Positions 19,101-26,587 of a stretch of DNA of 64,000 nt are shown piece after piece. Source of the stretch: Castellaniella sp036379515 (GTDB lineage: Bacteria > Pseudomonadota > Gammaproteobacteria > Burkholderiales > Burkholderiaceae_B); contig NZ_DASVGN010000002.1 of the NCBI RefSeq assembly GCF_036379515.1, positions 1 through 64,000 of the forward strand, in the 5' to 3' direction. Below the pieces are notes generated by a model. That model saw only the letters and a list, made by a program, of their open reading frames with translations. It searched no databases and was not told the DNA's origin. A program made the position numbers and the translations under genes. Every line of letters starts with the position of its first letter. Positions within the stretch are counted from its first letter, which is position 1.

Positions 19101-20043
19101 TGCGCAACGCCTCAGAGCATTCACGGATTTCGCGCTCACCAGGCAGGAACACCAGAACGTCACCCGCCCCATGGTGCGCGCATTCGTCCACGCCATCTAC
19201 CACGGCATCCACGAGATCGCGTTCTTCGTCTCCATGGGGAGGACTTTCGCCTCTGATGGGTTCGTCTTCCAATACGGGTCGATAACGCAGTTCTACCGGA
19301 AACAATCGTCCCGACACCTGAATGACGGGTGCCGGTCGGCCCTCGGTTCCAAAATGCTGCGCAAAGCGATCGGCATCAATGGTGGCTGACGTGATGATGA
19401 GCTTCAGATCCTTGCGTCGCACCAGCAACCGCTTGAGGAAACCCAGCAGAAAATCGATGTTCAGGCTGCGTTCGTGGGCTTCATCGATGATGAGCGTGTC
19501 ATAGCGCCTCAGCATCGGGTCGCGTTGTGTTTCAGCCAGCAAAATGCCATCGGTCATCAGTTTGATGGCCGTTGCAGGCCCACTTCTTTCGCTGAAGCGG
19601 ATCTGATACCCCACCCAGTCGCCGATTTCCGTATGCAGTTCCTCTGCCACACGTTGTGCGACTGACGTGGCGGCGAGTCGCCTTGGCTGGGTATGGCCGA
19701 TCATGCCGGTACGGCCACGGCCCATCTCGAGACAGATTTTGGGCAGCTGCGTCGTCTTGCCTGAGCCCGTTTCGCCACACACGATCACCACCGAGTGGCT
19801 GGCAATGGCCTGTGCGATCTGCTCGCGGCAGGCGCTGACAGGCAGTTCTTCCGGATAATGAATGGGTGGCAAAGGCCGATCACCGGCCCCTGACGGCGCC
19901 TGCGGCTGTGTGCTGGAGGGCGGACGACGACGACCGGCTGCAGGCGCATGCGACGCCTGACGATGAGTTTGCTGCCCTTCGGCAGCCTTGGAACGGGAAG
20001 AAGGCGTCTGCGACAAAACGGCGGATTCCTGCGCAAGGCGCAA
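16126..20043 (-). CDS. hrpA: ATP-dependent RNA helicase, DEAH-box
   Basis: This ~1300-residue DEAH helicase has Walker A CGETGSGKTTQLPK, the DEAH box LIIDEAHERSLN, SATIDADRF (motif III), the QRAGRCGR motif VI and the HA2/OB and DUF3418-type C-terminal regions of HrpA. HrpA resolves collided or stalled ribosomes and is involved in mRNA processing. The start is uncertain: the frame opens with TTG at 20043, and another TTG at 20016 has AGGAA about nine bases upstream. The N-terminal ~60 residues are low-complexity and rich in Pro, Ser and Gln. It diverges from argA. Confidence 0.93.
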   Translation of the reverse strand: MRLAQESAVLSQTPSSRSKAAEGQQTHRQASHAPAAGRRRPPSSTQPQAPSGAGDRPLPPIHYPEELPVSACREQIAQAIASHSVVIVCGETGSGKTTQLPKICLEMGRGRTGMIGHTQPRRLAATSVAQRVAEELHTEIGDWVGYQIRFSERSGPATAIKLMTDGILLAETQRDPMLRRYDTLIIDEAHERSLNIDFLLGFLKRLLVRRKDLKLIITSATIDADRFAQHFGTEGRPAPVIQVSGRLFPVELRYRPVLEDEPIRGESPPHGDEERDLVDAVVDGVDECAHHGAGDVLVFLPGEREIRECSEALRKRHPVGAQILPLYARLSRAEQEQIFHPRGNARRVVLATNVAETSLTVPGIRYVVDSGLARVKRYSWRSKVEQLHVEPISQASANQRAGRCGRLGPGVCVRLYAEDDFKQRPAFTDPEILRSSLASVILRMKALRLDDIEAFPFVEPPTGRAIADGYQLLQELGALDEHNALTPVGKSLSRLPVDPRIARMIFAAHEQQCLTEILVIAAALAIQDPRDRPLQAREAADNAHAQFNDKQSEFLSWLKLWNWYRDQVTHKASQRKLVDQLRLRFLSPMRMREWHDTHVQLLTLSREQGWRLNETPATREQIHLALLHGLLGNIGVKTENGGLYQGARDIRFAIHPGSSMVKKAGRWVLAAELVETTRLYARCVAQIEPTWVERAGAHLLRRAWSDPRWERKAGQVVANERGTVYGLPVYTGRRVHYGRVDPKAAREIFIRDALVPGDLETALPFVTHNRKLIASIERLEHQSRRPDILVDDALIYAFYDQQIPGDVCQTATLEAWCKGLDAAASARLRLSRDDLMQHDAAGVTTEVFPKSLHWSGVELAVDYHFEPGSLRDGMTLTVPLFALNQIDAARCEWLVPGMLKEKAHLLLKSLPQKLRRHCVPLPDYSSGFHERWFDREMNPGTGLLDALALDIWEQCQVRVQPTDFKLETLPAHLFMNFKVVDEQGRMLSGGRNLDQLRAEHGRQAQASFQKLAAKDRSASKVLDHEGIRSWSFGPLPELLEIHRNGQSLVGYPALRDRGDCCDLDVFDDPQEARRIHAAGLRRLFLLALREPVRYLEKNLPDLTRTAMLYLDLGTREELRDQIIAAAVDQACLMEPWPESAEGFEQRCRDGRSRLNLLAQELARLAGAILAERAALVKKLAQARPWPEAARDLNQQLAALVTKGFIHDTLPEQLKHLPRYLKAAQMRIEKLREDPARDARLMADVAQLTVPWQRALAQRKGAPDAQLRAFRWQLEELRVALFAQALRTPFPVSVKRLQKAWSAMPR

Positions 20044-20061
20044 AATTCAGATGAATCGGTC

Positions 20062-20069
20062 ATTATAAT
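20062..20069. promoter_or_regulatory. palindromic -10 element shared by hrpA and argA
   Basis: ATTATAAT reads identically on both strands, so the same 8 bp give TATAAT in each direction. It lies 38 bp before the argA ATG and about 18 bp before the first possible hrpA start. No good -35 is seen 16-18 bp away on either side, so activity may depend on an activator or on the -10 alone. Confidence 0.4.
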
Positions 20070-20106
20070 TTCGGAGTTGCGCAAATCCCATTGCCCGCTG
20101 CCCGCC

Positions 20107-21465
20107 ATGAGCTCTGACGATACCGATACCTATTCCGCCCAGGATGCCCCCGAATTCGCACCCGCACAGTTCGTGCGCTGGTTTCGCGAAGTCGCACCCT
20201 ACGTGCACGATTTTCGCGGCAAGACCTTTGTCGTGGCTTTTGGCGGCGAGCTCATCCAGGACGGTGGCCTGGAAGACCTGGTCGCAGACCTCTCCCTGCT
20301 CTCGGCGCTGGGAATCAAACTGGTCCTGGTGCACTGCTCGCGGCCCCAAGTGAACGAACAGCTGCGCCTGAAGGGCTACAGCACACAGCAGTTTGGACGC
20401 GGCACCGAACCCACCAGCCCGGAAGCGCTTGAATGTGCCAAAGAGGCTGCGGGCGAAATCCGCCTCGACATCGAGGCCGCCTTCAGCCAGGGCTTGCCCA
20501 ACACGCCCATGTCGCACGCCAAGATTCGTGTCATTTCGGGCAACTTCGTCACGGCCCGGCCGGTTGGCGTGATCGACGGCCTGGATTACAAGCGCGCCGG
20601 GACGGTCCGCAAGCTGGACGTGGACGCCATGCACAGCATCATCAGCCAGGGCGCGATCGTGCTGCTTTCGCCCTTGGGCTTCTCACCCACCGGAGAAGCC
20701 TTCAACCTGGCGATGGAAGATCTGGCCACCAACGCGGCCGTGGCGCTGCGGGCGGAAAAGCTCATCTTCCTCACGCAGAACCGGACCGTCACCGAGACCG
20801 ACGGCTCGGTAGACACCGAACTGGCCCGCAATGACGCCGACGAGCTGCTGGCCCAAAACGTGCTCGACGAAGACACGGCTGCTTTCCTTGGACACGCCTC
20901 GCTGGCGGTCAAACGCGGCGTCGCGCGCGCGCACTTGGTGCCCTACACCCTGGATGGCAGCATCCTGCTCGAAATCTTTACCCACGACGGGGTGGGCACC
21001 ATGGTGGTTGAAGACACGCTTGAAGACCTGCGGCCAGCCGTGGCCGATGACGTGGGCGCCATTGTGCAGCTCATCGAACCGCTGGAAGCCGACGGCACAC
21101 TGGTACCACGCGGCCGTGCGATCATCGAACGCGACGTCGAACGCTTTACGGTCCTGGAACACGACGGCGTGATCTATGGCTGCGTCTCGCTGATCCCTTA
21201 CGTGAAGGAAAGCATGGCCGAGATGGCCTGCCTCATCGTCCACCCCGAATGGCAAGGGGTGGGCGACGGCGAAAAGCTCTTGCGCCACGCAGAGGCCAGC
21301 GCACGTGCCCTGGGTGCGCGGCGCTTGTTCGTGCTCACCACCCGGACCTCGCACTGGTTTCTCAAACGCGGCTTCGTGCAGGGAGGGGTCTCGGACCTTC
21401 CCCACGAAAAAGCGGCGCACTACAACCGCTCGCGCAACAGCCTGGTCTTCATCAAGCGTCTATGA
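20107..21465 (+). CDS. argA: amino-acid N-acetyltransferase (N-acetylglutamate synthase)
   Basis: This 452-residue enzyme makes N-acetylglutamate from acetyl-CoA and glutamate, the first step of arginine synthesis, and is usually inhibited by arginine. It has an N-terminal amino-acid-kinase-like domain (FVVAFGGELIQDGGLEDLV, about 39-290) and a C-terminal GNAT domain with the acetyl-CoA loop WQGVGDGEKLLRHAE. Length and order match classical ArgA. ATG 20107 was chosen for homology; no clear ribosome-binding site precedes it. Its stop overlaps the rfbB start, an unexpected coupling of arginine and rhamnose synthesis. Confidence 0.95.
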   Translation: MSSDDTDTYSAQDAPEFAPAQFVRWFREVAPYVHDFRGKTFVVAFGGELIQDGGLEDLVADLSLLSALGIKLVLVHCSRPQVNEQLRLKGYSTQQFGRGTEPTSPEALECAKEAAGEIRLDIEAAFSQGLPNTPMSHAKIRVISGNFVTARPVGVIDGLDYKRAGTVRKLDVDAMHSIISQGAIVLLSPLGFSPTGEAFNLAMEDLATNAAVALRAEKLIFLTQNRTVTETDGSVDTELARNDADELLAQNVLDEDTAAFLGHASLAVKRGVARAHLVPYTLDGSILLEIFTHDGVGTMVVEDTLEDLRPAVADDVGAIVQLIEPLEADGTLVPRGRAIIERDVERFTVLEHDGVIYGCVSLIPYVKESMAEMACLIVHPEWQGVGDGEKLLRHAEASARALGARRLFVLTTRTSHWFLKRGFVQGGVSDLPHEKAAHYNRSRNSLVFIKRL

Positions 21466-22544
21466 AGGTTCTCATCACAGGCGGTGCAGGCTTCATTGGC
21501 TCGGCGCTCATCCGACATCTCGTGGCCCACACGCCTCATCGAATAGTCAACGTCGACGCGCTCACCTACGCGGGCAATCTTGAATCGCTGGAGTCAGTCA
21601 CAGGCGAGCCCCGGTACGCCTTCGAGCATCTGAACATCTGCGATGCCCAGGGCCTCGCACGCGTATTTGCGCAACACAAACCCGACGCCGTCATGCATCT
21701 CGCGGCCGAGTCTCACGTCGATCGCTCGATCGACGGACCCTCAGCCTTCATCCAGACCAACGTCGTCGGAACCGCCACCCTGCTTGAGGCCGCACGCCAC
21801 TACTGGTTGACGTTGTCACCTTCTGCACGATCGGCGTTTCGCTTTCACCATATTTCAACCGACGAGGTCTACGGCGACCTGGCAGGGACGACAGACCTTT
21901 TTACCGAGACGACGGCGTACGCGCCCAGTTCGCCCTATTCGGCCAGCAAGGCCGCCTCGGACCACCTGGTCCGCGCGTGGCATCGCACCTACGGGCTCCC
22001 GACACTCATCACCAACTGCTCCAACAATTACGGGCCCTATCATTTTCCGGAAAAGCTGATTCCACTCGTCATTCTCAACGCCCTCGAAGGACAGCCCTTG
22101 CCCGTCTACGGCGCAGGACTGCAGGTCCGTGACTGGCTCTACGTCGAAGACCACGCCCGGGCCTTGCAATGCGTGCTCGAAACCGGGGTACCGGGAGAAA
22201 CCTACAACATCGGCGGACACAACGAGCAACGCAACATCGATGTAGTGCAAAGCATCTGTACCTTGCTTGAAGAACTCGCTCCCATGCATCCGGCTAGAGT
22301 GGCGCACTATGCCGACTTGATCACCCACGTCACCGATCGGCCTGGCCACGACGCCCGCTATGCCATCGATGCTGGCAAAATTGGCCGTGAACTAGGGTGG
22401 GCCCCTCAGGAAACCTTTGCCAGCGGCCTGCGCAAGACCGTGCAATGGTATCTGACCCACCGCACCTGGTGCCGCCGCGTGCAGAACGGCAGCTATCAGC
22501 GCGAACGCTTGGGCCTGCACGACGACGCGCCCTGCCGCCACTGA
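21462..22544 (+). CDS. rfbB: dTDP-glucose 4,6-dehydratase
   Basis: This 360-residue extended SDR enzyme converts dTDP-glucose to dTDP-4-keto-6-deoxyglucose, the second step of dTDP-L-rhamnose synthesis. It shows the NAD-binding TGGAGFIGS, AAESHVDRSI, STDEVYGD with the catalytic Thr-Asp-Glu, and YSASK with the catalytic Tyr and Lys. The start at 21462 overlaps the argA stop (ATGA) and the stop overlaps the rfbD start by one base. The length is normal for RmlB. Confidence 0.96.
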   Translation: MKVLITGGAGFIGSALIRHLVAHTPHRIVNVDALTYAGNLESLESVTGEPRYAFEHLNICDAQGLARVFAQHKPDAVMHLAAESHVDRSIDGPSAFIQTNVVGTATLLEAARHYWLTLSPSARSAFRFHHISTDEVYGDLAGTTDLFTETTAYAPSSPYSASKAASDHLVRAWHRTYGLPTLITNCSNNYGPYHFPEKLIPLVILNALEGQPLPVYGAGLQVRDWLYVEDHARALQCVLETGVPGETYNIGGHNEQRNIDVVQSICTLLEELAPMHPARVAHYADLITHVTDRPGHDARYAIDAGKIGRELGWAPQETFASGLRKTVQWYLTHRTWCRRVQNGSYQRERLGLHDDAPCRH

Positions 22545-23440
22545 TGAGAACGCGACCGGAAGAGCTGCAGATCCTGGTCACCGGCGCCAACGGGCAATTG
22601 GGGCGGGCGCTGCAGGCGCTACCAGTTGCATCCGCCCACTACCACTTCACCACGCGCGCGCAGCTGGACATCACCCAGGCGCAATCCATCGAACATTGGC
22701 TGGACGCACACCCGACGGATGCCCTCATCAACGCAGCAGCCTATACCGCCGTTGATCGTGCATCCCGAGAACCCGACCTGGCCATGGCCGCCAACGCGCG
22801 AGCGCCCGGCCTGCTCGCGCAGATCTGTGCCTCGCGGGGCGTCCGGCTCTTTCATATTTCGACCGACTATGTCTTCGATGGAACAGGAGACCGTGCCCAC
22901 CGCGAGGACGATGCCACCGCCCCCCAGAACACGTACGGGCGCAGCAAGCTGCTCGGCGAGCAGGCAGCGCTGTGCGCAGATCCATCAGCCCTGATCCTGC
23001 GAACCAGCTGGGTTTTCAGCGATCACCCGCCCAACTTCGTCTGCACGATGCTGCACCTCGGGGCACAATACCGCTCCTTGCAGGTCGTGGCGGACCAGAT
23101 CGGCGGCCCGACCTGGGCCGGTCACCTGGCCCGCGTGCTGCATCAACTGGTACAGCGCCCCAGCGCCACGACGCCCGGAGGCATTTACCATTTCTCGGGA
23201 AACCCTTGGGTAAGCTGGTACGAGTTCGCGCAGGAAATTTTTGCCCAAGCACAAGCGTGCGGGCAGATGAGCCCGGCACCCGCACTGCAGGCCATTCGGT
23301 CCGACCAATGGCCGACACCCGAGCCGCGCCCTGCCAACAGTCGGTTGGACACTCATAAGCTCGAGGCTCTTCTGGGGCCCTTGGAGCGAGACTGGAAAAA
23401 AGGCCTGAGTGCCGTGCTTGCGACCGTGCAGAGCCGTTGA
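22544..23440 (+). CDS. rfbD: dTDP-4-dehydrorhamnose reductase
   Basis: This 298-residue SDR-family enzyme reduces dTDP-4-keto-L-rhamnose with NADPH, the last step of the pathway. Seen are the nucleotide-binding TGANGQLGRALQ, AAYTAVDRAS, ISTDYVFDG and YGRSKLLGE with the catalytic Tyr and Lys. The start ATG shares one base with the rfbB stop (TGATG), which gives direct coupling. In many bacteria rfbA and rfbC follow; here the next gene is phoU on the other strand after a 5-bp gap. Confidence 0.95.
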   Translation: MRTRPEELQILVTGANGQLGRALQALPVASAHYHFTTRAQLDITQAQSIEHWLDAHPTDALINAAAYTAVDRASREPDLAMAANARAPGLLAQICASRGVRLFHISTDYVFDGTGDRAHREDDATAPQNTYGRSKLLGEQAALCADPSALILRTSWVFSDHPPNFVCTMLHLGAQYRSLQVVADQIGGPTWAGHLARVLHQLVQRPSATTPGGIYHFSGNPWVSWYEFAQEIFAQAQACGQMSPAPALQAIRSDQWPTPEPRPANSRLDTHKLEALLGPLERDWKKGLSAVLATVQSR

Positions 23441-23445
23441 AACAC

Positions 23446-24165
23446 TTACTCGCGAGGCTCGGGCGGTTCGCCACGCGCCATACGCTCGGTATTCTTCACG
23501 CCGGTATGGCGTACGTCATCGCCTCTTACCATGTAGATGACTCTTTCCGCCATGTTCTTGGCATGGTCACCAATGCGCTCAAGCGCTCGGGCAATGAAGA
23601 TCAAGTCGATGGAATGTGAAATGGTCCGCGGGTCTTCGATCATGTAGGTGATCATATGCCGCAACGAGGCCTTCCATTCTTTGTCGACATCCTTGTCACT
23701 ACGGACGACCTCGGCCGCCGCCACTGGATCTTCGCGGGCAAAGGCATCCAAGGCGGCGCGAATCATGCTGGCTACGGCATCTGCCATGTGCCGCAGCTCA
23801 ACGACTGGTTCGTAGGATGAATCTTCTTCGTGCAGTCGGCGCGCGACCTTGGCGATCTTCTCGGCTTCATCGCCACAACGCTCCATATCGGTGAGCATTT
23901 TCGAAATCGACAGGAGCAGCCGCAGATCGACCGCCGTAGGCTGATTGCGCGCAATCAGCTGGCCAATCCGTTCGTCGATATCGACTTCGAACTGGTTGAC
24001 CTGACGCTCGTGTTCACGGACCCGATCCACCAACTGCAGCTCGCCTTCGGAGAGCGCACGGCTGCCGTCCAGCACCATGGACTCTACCAGCCCGCCCATC
24101 TGCAGAAACATGGAGCGCGTCGCCTCGAGCTCAGCGTGAAATTGTTTGTTGGTATGTTCCAGCAT
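23446..24165 (-). CDS. phoU: phosphate signalling/transport regulator PhoU
   Basis: This 239-residue all-helical protein contains the two PhoU repeats, each with a conserved metal-binding segment (DMERCGDEAEKIA near 95-107 and ALERIGDHAKNMAE near 195-208). PhoU restrains PhoR and the Pst transporter when phosphate is plentiful. ATG 24165 was chosen because the family pattern begins there. Usually it ends a pstSCAB operon; here no pst gene is adjacent, so it stands apart, downstream of rpiA with a 118-bp gap. A Na/Pi cotransporter with a PhoU-like domain lies at 52354. Confidence 0.94.
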   Translation of the reverse strand: MLEHTNKQFHAELEATRSMFLQMGGLVESMVLDGSRALSEGELQLVDRVREHERQVNQFEVDIDERIGQLIARNQPTAVDLRLLLSISKMLTDMERCGDEAEKIAKVARRLHEEDSSYEPVVELRHMADAVASMIRAALDAFAREDPVAAAEVVRSDKDVDKEWKASLRHMITYMIEDPRTISHSIDLIFIARALERIGDHAKNMAERVIYMVRGDDVRHTGVKNTERMARGEPPEPRE

Positions 24166-24264
24166 GGCCGATTTCCTGTGTCCTGCAGACGTGGCATCCA
24201 AATGATCGCAAAGCGTAGCACCCTGCATGTCGATTGTGAAGGCGAGCATAACAGGGCGATGTGA

Positions 24265-24282
24265 CCGTCTGATGACAGACGG
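24265..24282 (-). terminator. hairpin directly after rpiA (possible terminator)
   Basis: A perfect 7-bp stem, CCGTCTG (24265-24271) and CAGACGG (24276-24282), closes a 4-base loop one base beyond the rpiA stop codon. No T-run follows on the minus strand, so it may protect the mRNA 3' end or cause Rho-assisted or weak termination before phoU. Confidence 0.45.
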
Positions 24283-24283
24283 G

Positions 24284-24964
24284 TTACTCCTGGAGTTCGA
24301 GCCGTGACACGCCGGCTTGCCCCGCCACCAACGCAATCTGCGCACCCGAAATGGCGAATAACCCGCAGCTCACCACACCTGGAACGTTGTTGAGCACCGC
24401 CTCGAACTCGGCCGGATTGTCATACTGCAGGCCCGCCACGTCCAGGATCTGATTGCCGTTGTCGGTCACGAACCCCTCACGCAACCGGGGTTGGCCACCG
24501 AGCGAACGAATTTCGCGAGCGACCGCTTCTCGAGCCAGAGGAATGACTTCGACGGGCAGCGGAAAACGCCCCAGCCGTTCGACGAGCTTGGATTCATCCA
24601 CGATGCAGACAAAACGGTCTGCCACAGAGGCCACGATCTTTTCACGCGTGAGCGCCCCGCCGCCCCCCTTGATCATGTTGAGCTGATGATCCAGCTCATC
24701 GGCACCATCCACGTACAGCGCAAGGCTGGTGACTTCATTCAGATCCAGAACCTGAATGCCCGCTGCCCGCAGCCGCTGCGTGCTGCGCTCGGAACTGGAG
24801 ACGGCTGCCTGAAAATCCGAGCGGTGGGCGGCCAGCAGATCGATGAAGCGATCGACCGTGGACCCCGTCCCGACGCCCAGGATGCTGTCAGGATGCAGCT
24901 GAGGCAAAACATAGTCCAGCGCCGCTTGAGCGACTTGCTGTTTGAGTTGGTCCTGAGTAAGCAT
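24284..24964 (-). CDS. rpiA: ribose-5-phosphate isomerase A
   Basis: This 226-residue enzyme interconverts ribose-5-phosphate and ribulose-5-phosphate in the pentose phosphate pathway. Family motifs are intact: GVGTGSTVDRFI (substrate phosphate loop), the DGADELD segment and the KGGGGALTREK catalytic loop. Length is typical (about 220). Ribulose-5-phosphate also feeds Kdo synthesis, which is a possible though weak link to the nearby kdkA. A hairpin follows the stop codon. Confidence 0.96.
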   Translation of the reverse strand: MLTQDQLKQQVAQAALDYVLPQLHPDSILGVGTGSTVDRFIDLLAAHRSDFQAAVSSSERSTQRLRAAGIQVLDLNEVTSLALYVDGADELDHQLNMIKGGGGALTREKIVASVADRFVCIVDESKLVERLGRFPLPVEVIPLAREAVAREIRSLGGQPRLREGFVTDNGNQILDVAGLQYDNPAEFEAVLNNVPGVVSCGLFAISGAQIALVAGQAGVSRLELQE

Positions 24965-25067
24965 GGAGACGCCCGGTAGAAATTGGGATAGGTATTGTAA
25001 TTAATGCCAGAGCCGTCACATGCGACACAGGCACTGGCCTATCTGCGTGATGCGCAAGATCTGCCCA

Positions 25068-25796
25068 TCACGGCAGGTGCTGGCACCACGCACAAGCTGA
25101 CTCCAACCCTTCCCACCACCGCTGTCCGCGATCGCCGCAAACCTTCACCAGCGACCGGCGCAAGCGCAACAAGTTGTCGCGCCGCCCCCCTGCCGACACC
25201 GGCCCCATCCGCGCACGGTCGAAATCGATCAGCCAGACCTGATCCTGCGCGTCGAAAAGAATATTGAAGGCATTGAGATCGGCGTGCCAGACGCCGGCGT
25301 CGTGCATGGCTGCGATTGACCGCGCGACCGCCACGGGGTCGGCGCGATCCAGGCGGCCCGCCAGGGCCTGCGCGCCCGGAATGCGCGCCACCAGAATGGC
25401 ATTGCGATAAAAGGCGCCGGCACGCCAATAGGCGGCCCCTAGAGGCGCTGGCACGCGGACCTCCGCCTGACGCAGATGTCCCAGGATGCGGACTTCTGCA
25501 AAAGAGCGCACCTTGCCCTGGCCCAACCAGAAATAGGATTCCCGTCCCAGTCGGGCCCGCAGGCCGCCGCGCCGGTAATGGCGCAGGACGGCGGGACCCT
25601 GGGCACCTTCGACGAACCAGGCCGCTTGGCGGCCGCCCTCCGCCACCGGCACGGCATCCGGGCGCCGGACATCGAACCAGGCGAGCGAAGCCCGAGGGGC
25701 AAAGCGCGCCGGCACGCACAGCGCGCCGTCTGCGTACGATTGCAGCACCCAGCCGGCCGGGATCAGGCCTGCAGAATTACGCATTGAAACGTTCAT
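25068..25796 (-). CDS. kdkA: 3-deoxy-D-manno-octulosonic acid (Kdo) kinase
   Basis: This 242-residue protein-kinase-fold enzyme phosphorylates the single Kdo of LPS at position 4, as in Haemophilus and Bordetella. The catalytic loop GVWHADLNAFNILF carries the catalytic Asp and Asn, and WLIDFDRARMG carries the metal-binding Asp. The start ATG at 25796 overlaps the stop of the TSUP gene (ATGA), which supports this start over an in-frame ATG four codons later. It ends the five-gene overlapping run from alr. Its presence suggests a single phosphorylated Kdo in the inner core. Confidence 0.9.
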   Translation of the reverse strand: MNVSMRNSAGLIPAGWVLQSYADGALCVPARFAPRASLAWFDVRRPDAVPVAEGGRQAAWFVEGAQGPAVLRHYRRGGLRARLGRESYFWLGQGKVRSFAEVRILGHLRQAEVRVPAPLGAAYWRAGAFYRNAILVARIPGAQALAGRLDRADPVAVARSIAAMHDAGVWHADLNAFNILFDAQDQVWLIDFDRARMGPVSAGGRRDNLLRLRRSLVKVCGDRGQRWWEGLESACAWCQHLP

Positions 25797-26587
25797 GCAG
25801 ACCCCTTCAGCAGCAACAGCCCCATGATGATGAGCAGCATGCAGGCAAAGATGAGCTTCAGGCGCGCTTCCGGCAGCGAATAGGCCAAGCGCACGCCATA
25901 CGGCACACACAGAAGGCTGCCGATCGCCAGCGGAATGCCGACCAGACCGTGCACCTGACCGTGGGCGGCATAGGTTGCCAGTGCCACCCCTGTACCAGGC
26001 ACGATCATGGTCAACGCCAGCGCCTGCGCCGAGGTCTGACGCAGACGAAAGAACGTGGTCAGGAACGGCACCGACAGCACCGAGCCGCCTACCCCGAAGA
26101 TACCGCCCGTCAGCCCGGCCAGAATACCAATCAGGAAATACCATCGCCGAGGCGTCTGCGAGACCTCGCGGTAGCCTCCGGGCGGCGTCGAACGCGCGCG
26201 CCGCCCCAGGCTCTCACGGAAATAGAACAGCGCGATCACGAAAACAAAGCCCGCATAGATGCGGCGCAGCAGCCAAGGATCCAGGCCCAGGGCGATTTTT
26301 GCGCCCACCCAGGTGAAGAAAATGGAGCCGGCGGCACCCGCCGCCGCGGAACGCCAATCAATGGGTGAACGCTGGTGATACTTGCGCACCGTCAGCAGTA
26401 CGGCCGGCAACACCATCACCAATGCCGTGCCCTGCGCCGCCTGCTGCGGGTAACCCAATACCAGGCCCAGCAAGGGAATGGCAATCAGGCCGCCGCCAAT
26501 CCCCACGACGCCGCCCGAAAATCCGATGAGCCCACCCACCACCAGGCAGGCCGGGATCAGCCACAGGATGCCAGCCACTTCAAGCAC
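25793..26587 (-). CDS. TSUP (TauE/SafE) family membrane transporter
   Basis: This 264-residue protein has about eight hydrophobic helices in two related halves, each with a glycine-rich signature (GFSGGVVGIGGGLIAIPLL near 23-41 and TGGIFGVGGSVLSVPFL near 170). The family exports sulfite, sulfoacetate or other organic anions across the inner membrane. The substrate cannot be told from sequence. It overlaps the radA end by eight bases and the kdkA start by four. No sulfur-metabolism gene is adjacent. Confidence 0.86.
   Translation of the reverse strand: MLEVAGILWLIPACLVVGGLIGFSGGVVGIGGGLIAIPLLGLVLGYPQQAAQGTALVMVLPAVLLTVRKYHQRSPIDWRSAAAGAAGSIFFTWVGAKIALGLDPWLLRRIYAGFVFVIALFYFRESLGRRARSTPPGGYREVSQTPRRWYFLIGILAGLTGGIFGVGGSVLSVPFLTTFFRLRQTSAQALALTMIVPGTGVALATYAAHGQVHGLVGIPLAIGSLLCVPYGVRLAYSLPEARLKLIFACMLLIIMGLLLLKGSA

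Noticed and set aside
24965..25067. Possible small gene between rpiA and kdkA
   Set aside because: The 103-bp gap has only short frames without a ribosome-binding site; it probably holds the rpiA promoter.
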